Part shown: piece after piece, positions 5,589 to 8,005 of the stretch | Numbering within the stretch: position 1 is the stretch's first letter | Layout: every line of letters starts with the position of its first letter | Assembly: GCA_002409455.1 (NCBI GenBank) | Contig: DHNI01000025.1 | Location: 71,578 to 79,582, forward strand | Reading direction: 5' to 3' | Source of the DNA: Firmicutes bacterium UBA5420 | GTDB taxonomy: Bacteria; Bacillota; Limnochordia; Darwinibacteriales; Darwinibacteriaceae | DNA length: 8,005 bases | Position numbers and translations under genes: made by a program | Notes under the pieces: model-generated | What the model was told of the DNA's origin: nothing | What the model saw: the letters and a program-made list of their open reading frames with translations, nothing else | Databases searched by the model: none

Positions 5589-6253
5589 TTAAAAGGGAAT
5601 TCCAAACGGCCATCGGCGTTCAACAGATTTTCTTGACCTGCAAAGTACCAGGTGGGTACCGACCCGATGAAGACTTCTTCTAAAATCGGAACCTGCGTAG
5701 ACACGAGAATGTCTTCCGACATCAAAGGAACAGCAATCCGCATCCGTACCTGAATATCGAGGAGCACGCGATGCCATGTCTGGTTGATGCCCGCGCTTTC
5801 AAAGCTGGCCACAGGTGTTGTAGTCAATCCGCCTACAGGAATCATGCGAACTGGAATGCCCGGTCCCCATGAGGCTAGAAAGTCCAAACCGGTGAGTTGA
5901 CCCAAGGGAATAGGGAACACTTCTTCACCCATGTTATTGAGCGTCTGTAGGATTTTATGCGTAGCCTGACTGCTCACTCGGTTTAGCTCACCCATGTCGT
6001 ATTGGATGGCCTGTAGGTTGCCTTCGCCATCACGGATTAAATGTGCCATAGTCGTACTACTGAGGCTTACAGCCATCATCTCCTCCACGGCAACATTAAT
6101 GGCCCTCGTTGCTAGACTCATAGCTCTAGTCTCAGCCCATGTGCGCAGAACAGGAGCTAAGCGCCCTTCCGCAATCATCAAGGCCAAAACCGCGAAGAGC
6201 ACAAGAATGAGAAGTACAAGGCCAACGTAGGTGCGCCAAGTAAATTTTATCAT
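5585..6253 (-). CDS. yunB: Sporulation protein YunB
   Basis: The 222-residue product matches the YunB family of endospore formers; B. subtilis yunB belongs to the mother-cell sigma-E regulon and is needed for efficient sporulation, but its biochemical role is unclear. There is one N-terminal membrane segment (residues 9-28, after a basic MIKFTWR start) and a large domain expected on the outer side. Family-like blocks include the helical region with INVAVEEMM, the IQYDMGELNRVSS stretch, PIPLGQLTGL, and the C-terminal VSTQVPILEEVFIGSVPTWY. The ATG at 6253 sits six bases after AGAGGTGA; a TTG two codons upstream would overlap that site. The stop codon overlaps the GTG of the LeuRS-like gene by four bases. 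The gene diverges from the PBP across 121 bp; I could not find a convincing sigma-E promoter there. Confidence 0.9.
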   Translation of the reverse strand: MIKFTWRTYVGLVLLILVLFAVLALMIAEGRLAPVLRTWAETRAMSLATRAINVAVEEMMAVSLSSTTMAHLIRDGEGNLQAIQYDMGELNRVSSQATHKILQTLNNMGEEVFPIPLGQLTGLDFLASWGPGIPVRMIPVGGLTTTPVASFESAGINQTWHRVLLDIQVRMRIAVPLMSEDILVSTQVPILEEVFIGSVPTWYFAGQENLLNADGRLEFPFK

Positions 6254-6333
6254 GGACAATCACCTCTCACAAGTGTTCATAACTTTGAAATCAAGAACCC
6301 CCCTAGGTATTCAGACTATTTGGCGAAGTTCTA

Positions 6334-6342
6334 TGTTATAAT
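6334..6342 (+). promoter_or_regulatory. Extended -10 promoter of the penicillin-binding protein gene
   Basis: TGTTATAAT gives a perfect TATAAT (6337-6342) with the upstream TG of an extended -10 box. The -35 position at 17-bp spacing (GACTAT) is poor, which extended -10 promoters tolerate. Transcription would begin near 6349, leaving a leader of about 26 bases before the GTG start. The sequence suits the housekeeping sigma factor rather than a sporulation sigma. Confidence 0.65.
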
Positions 6343-6374
6343 GAAATCATGAAATGTCCCTCGGGGGTGTCAGT

Positions 6375-8005
6375 GTGAAACGAAAGACCGTACTTATCTA
6401 TGTTATCGTAATTCTAGGTTCGACCCTTCTGGGAGCCAGTGTTGGTGTCCTTTCAGCCTATTTACGAAGTGCTCCGAGCCTTGATCAAGTCAATATTCAT
6501 CAGGACTTTACTACTTACATCTATGATATCAATGGTCGATTAATCACGGATTTGTATAAAGAAAACCGTATTCCTACCGATATCAATGAGCTTCCTGACC
6601 ATGTTAAAAATGCAGTTGTTGCCATTGAGGACGATCAGTTCTACAACCACCACGGTATTAATTTTATTGCCTTTGGTAGGGCCATTTTGGTCAACATTAG
6701 AGATTGGAACTTCAGCCAAGGCGGAGGAACCATTACGATGCAGTTGGCTCGTAATGAGTTTTTAACCCAGAAAAAGACCATCATGCGCAAACTTGAAGAA
6801 TTTTTGTGGGCGGTGCAAATTGAACGGAAGTATTCCAAAGATGAAATTCTAGAAGCTTATCTCAATGTATTTTACCTAAATCATGGCGCATACGGCATTG
6901 AATCAGGAGCCCGCACATTCTTTGGAAAATCAGCCAAAGACCTTACCGTCAGCGAAGCTGCCCTCATTGCGGGAGTAATTCGCTGGCCAACTCGTTATTC
7001 GCCCTTTGTGAACCCTGATATTGCCATCGATCGCCGAAATTTTGTGCTGAATCGAATGCAGGAAGTTGGATTCTTAACGGAGGCCGAAGCCAGCATTGCC
7101 AAGGCAGAACCCCTTGTACTTGCGGAAAGGCAAGCTCGGGTTGTAGAGGCTAGTTACTTTGTGGACTACGTAATCGGGCAACTTGTTGAAAAGTATGGCC
7201 AGGCTGCAGTATTCAGCGGTGGTCTGAGGGTATACACCACCCTTGACCTTGATATGCAAAGGGCGGCTGAAAAGGCTTTAGCCGAGGGAGTACCAGTGGG
7301 TTCTTCCGCCGAAGGATCTCTAACCCAACCCCAGGGAGCTGCACTTGCTTTAGTTCCTCAGACGGGTGAAATCAGAGTGATGGTAGGAGGGCGCGGCCAA
7401 GACAGCTTTAACCGTAGTGTTCAAGCACTGCGTTCACCAGGTTCCGCGATTAAGATCTTCCCTTATACGGCAGCCATCGACAATGGTATCACTGTAGCCG
7501 ATGTCTATATGGATGAACCAACCGACTTTGTGACCATAACGGGTGAAGTGTGGAGCCCTCGCAACTATTATGAGACTTTCGCTGGAGAAGTAACTGTGAG
7601 GGAAGCGATCGAGGATTCACTAAACGTCATTGCCGCCCAGGTCGTCGATGAACTTGGCCCCCAGACTGTCATTGATTACGCAAAAAAAATGGGGATTACT
7701 ACTTTTGTGGAGCAAGGCCGCGTCAATGATGTGGGTTTAGCGCCTCTAGCCCTAGGAGGCATGACCCGTGGAGTGAACCTATTAGAATTGGCCACAGCCT
7801 ACGGTGTCTTAGCCAACCAGGGTATAAAGACTGAACCATTTGCTATTCTGCAAGTGACTGATGCCAATGGCAACATCTTAGAGCAAAACAGTCCACGCCT
7901 GGAGGTTGTACTAAGTGAACAAACTAGCTATATTATGACCGATCTGCTACGGGGAGTTATTGAGCGGGGTACTGGGAAGAACGCCAATATTGGCGTTCTT
8001 CCCAG
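6375..8005 (+). CDS. Class A penicillin-binding protein (glycosyltransferase GT51 plus transpeptidase), 3' end cut
   Basis: The frame is open from the GTG at 6375 to the window edge (543 codons). It is a bifunctional peptidoglycan synthase: the GT51 domain polymerises lipid II and the transpeptidase cross-links stems outside the membrane. Residues 5-29 form the membrane anchor. GT51 motifs are E85-D-D-Q-F-Y-N-H-H-G (catalytic Glu85), GGGTITMQLARN (116-127), RKLEEFLWAVQIERKYSK (138-155, second Glu near 142) and EAYLN (160-164). The transpeptidase has S357-A-I-K360 (acyl-enzyme serine) and S415-L-N417; the KTG box should lie just past the edge. The GTG follows GGGGGTG by five bases; an in-frame ATG at 6354 lacks a ribosome site. 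Oddities: motif II has Gly where Ser is usual (GGGTIT, not GGSTIT), and the last 34 bp are a perfect palindrome, so the final residues may be unreliable. Confidence 0.95.
   Translation, partial: MKRKTVLIYVIVILGSTLLGASVGVLSAYLRSAPSLDQVNIHQDFTTYIYDINGRLITDLYKENRIPTDINELPDHVKNAVVAIEDDQFYNHHGINFIAFGRAILVNIRDWNFSQGGGTITMQLARNEFLTQKKTIMRKLEEFLWAVQIERKYSKDEILEAYLNVFYLNHGAYGIESGARTFFGKSAKDLTVSEAALIAGVIRWPTRYSPFVNPDIAIDRRNFVLNRMQEVGFLTEAEASIAKAEPLVLAERQARVVEASYFVDYVIGQLVEKYGQAAVFSGGLRVYTTLDLDMQRAAEKALAEGVPVGSSAEGSLTQPQGAALALVPQTGEIRVMVGGRGQDSFNRSVQALRSPGSAIKIFPYTAAIDNGITVADVYMDEPTDFVTITGEVWSPRNYYETFAGEVTVREAIEDSLNVIAAQVVDELGPQTVIDYAKKMGITTFVEQGRVNDVGLAPLALGGMTRGVNLLELATAYGVLANQGIKTEPFAILQVTDANGNILEQNSPRLEVVLSEQTSYIMTDLLRGVIERGTGKNANIGVLP
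7972..8005. repeat. Perfect 34-bp palindrome at the right edge, inside the PBP gene
   Basis: CTGGGAAGAACGCCAAT (7972-7988) is followed immediately, with no loop, by its exact reverse complement (7989-8005). The axis falls between the AAT and ATT codons of an A-N-I-G stretch that is itself plausible for the protein family. The repeat ends on the very last base of the window, so its full extent is not visible. It may be a fold-back assembly artefact at a contig end or a true palindrome. Confidence 0.95.

Noticed and set aside
6254..6374. Sigma-E promoter for yunB
   Set aside because: I looked on the minus strand for an ATA-type -35 with a CATA-type -10 at suitable spacing and found no convincing pair.
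6641..6838. Minus-strand open frames within the PBP gene (also near 7074-7259)
   Set aside because: The plus strand here encodes clear GT51 and transpeptidase motifs, so these are shadows.

Overview
The window looks like chromosome of an anaerobic, endospore-forming Firmicute (Clostridia/Limnochordia-like; the exact lineage cannot be fixed from this sequence). The case rests on YunB (a sporulation protein), a PrsW-type protease, a second-type MurG, a class II superoxide reductase typical of oxygen-sensitive bacteria, and strong AGGAGG-like ribosome binding sites. Base composition is moderate and even. I see no mobile element, CRISPR array, tRNA or rRNA.

Layout. (1) Positions 1-1689, minus strand: a compact run of a 54-residue zinc-ribbon protein, PrsW, YebC, and the first codons of what is probably ruvC, with gaps of 18, 55 and 48 bp. 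(2) Positions 1811-2880: superoxide reductase (plus) converges on the flavoprotein WrbA (minus), and the two share one bidirectional terminator. This is an oxygen/quinone stress pair. (3) Positions 2956-4829: murG (minus) and lgt (plus) diverge from a 77-bp intergenic stretch; they act in lipid II synthesis and lipoprotein maturation. (4) Positions 4797-6253, minus strand: yunB, followed with a 4-bp GTGA stop/start overlap by a 263-codon gene that appears to be a drastically reduced leucyl-tRNA synthetase paralogue. (5) Position 6375 to the right edge, plus strand: a class A penicillin-binding protein (PBP) cut by the window end, preceded by an extended -10 promoter.

The most unusual item is the leucyl-tRNA-synthetase (LeuRS)-like gene. 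It keeps the N-terminal helix, traces of both halves of the Rossmann fold and the anticodon-binding helical domain. It has lost the editing domain, the C-terminal domain and every catalytic signature (HIGH, GGxEH, KMSKS). It is an intact reading frame translationally coupled to a sporulation gene, which suggests a retained non-catalytic role rather than a decaying fragment. The second item to check is a perfect 34-bp palindrome that ends exactly at the last base of the window, inside the PBP gene; it may be a contig-end fold-back artefact.

Taken together, murG, lgt, yunB and the PBP form a loose cell-envelope and sporulation neighbourhood, while the left part is housekeeping (YebC, RuvC), membrane proteolysis (PrsW) and oxidative defence.
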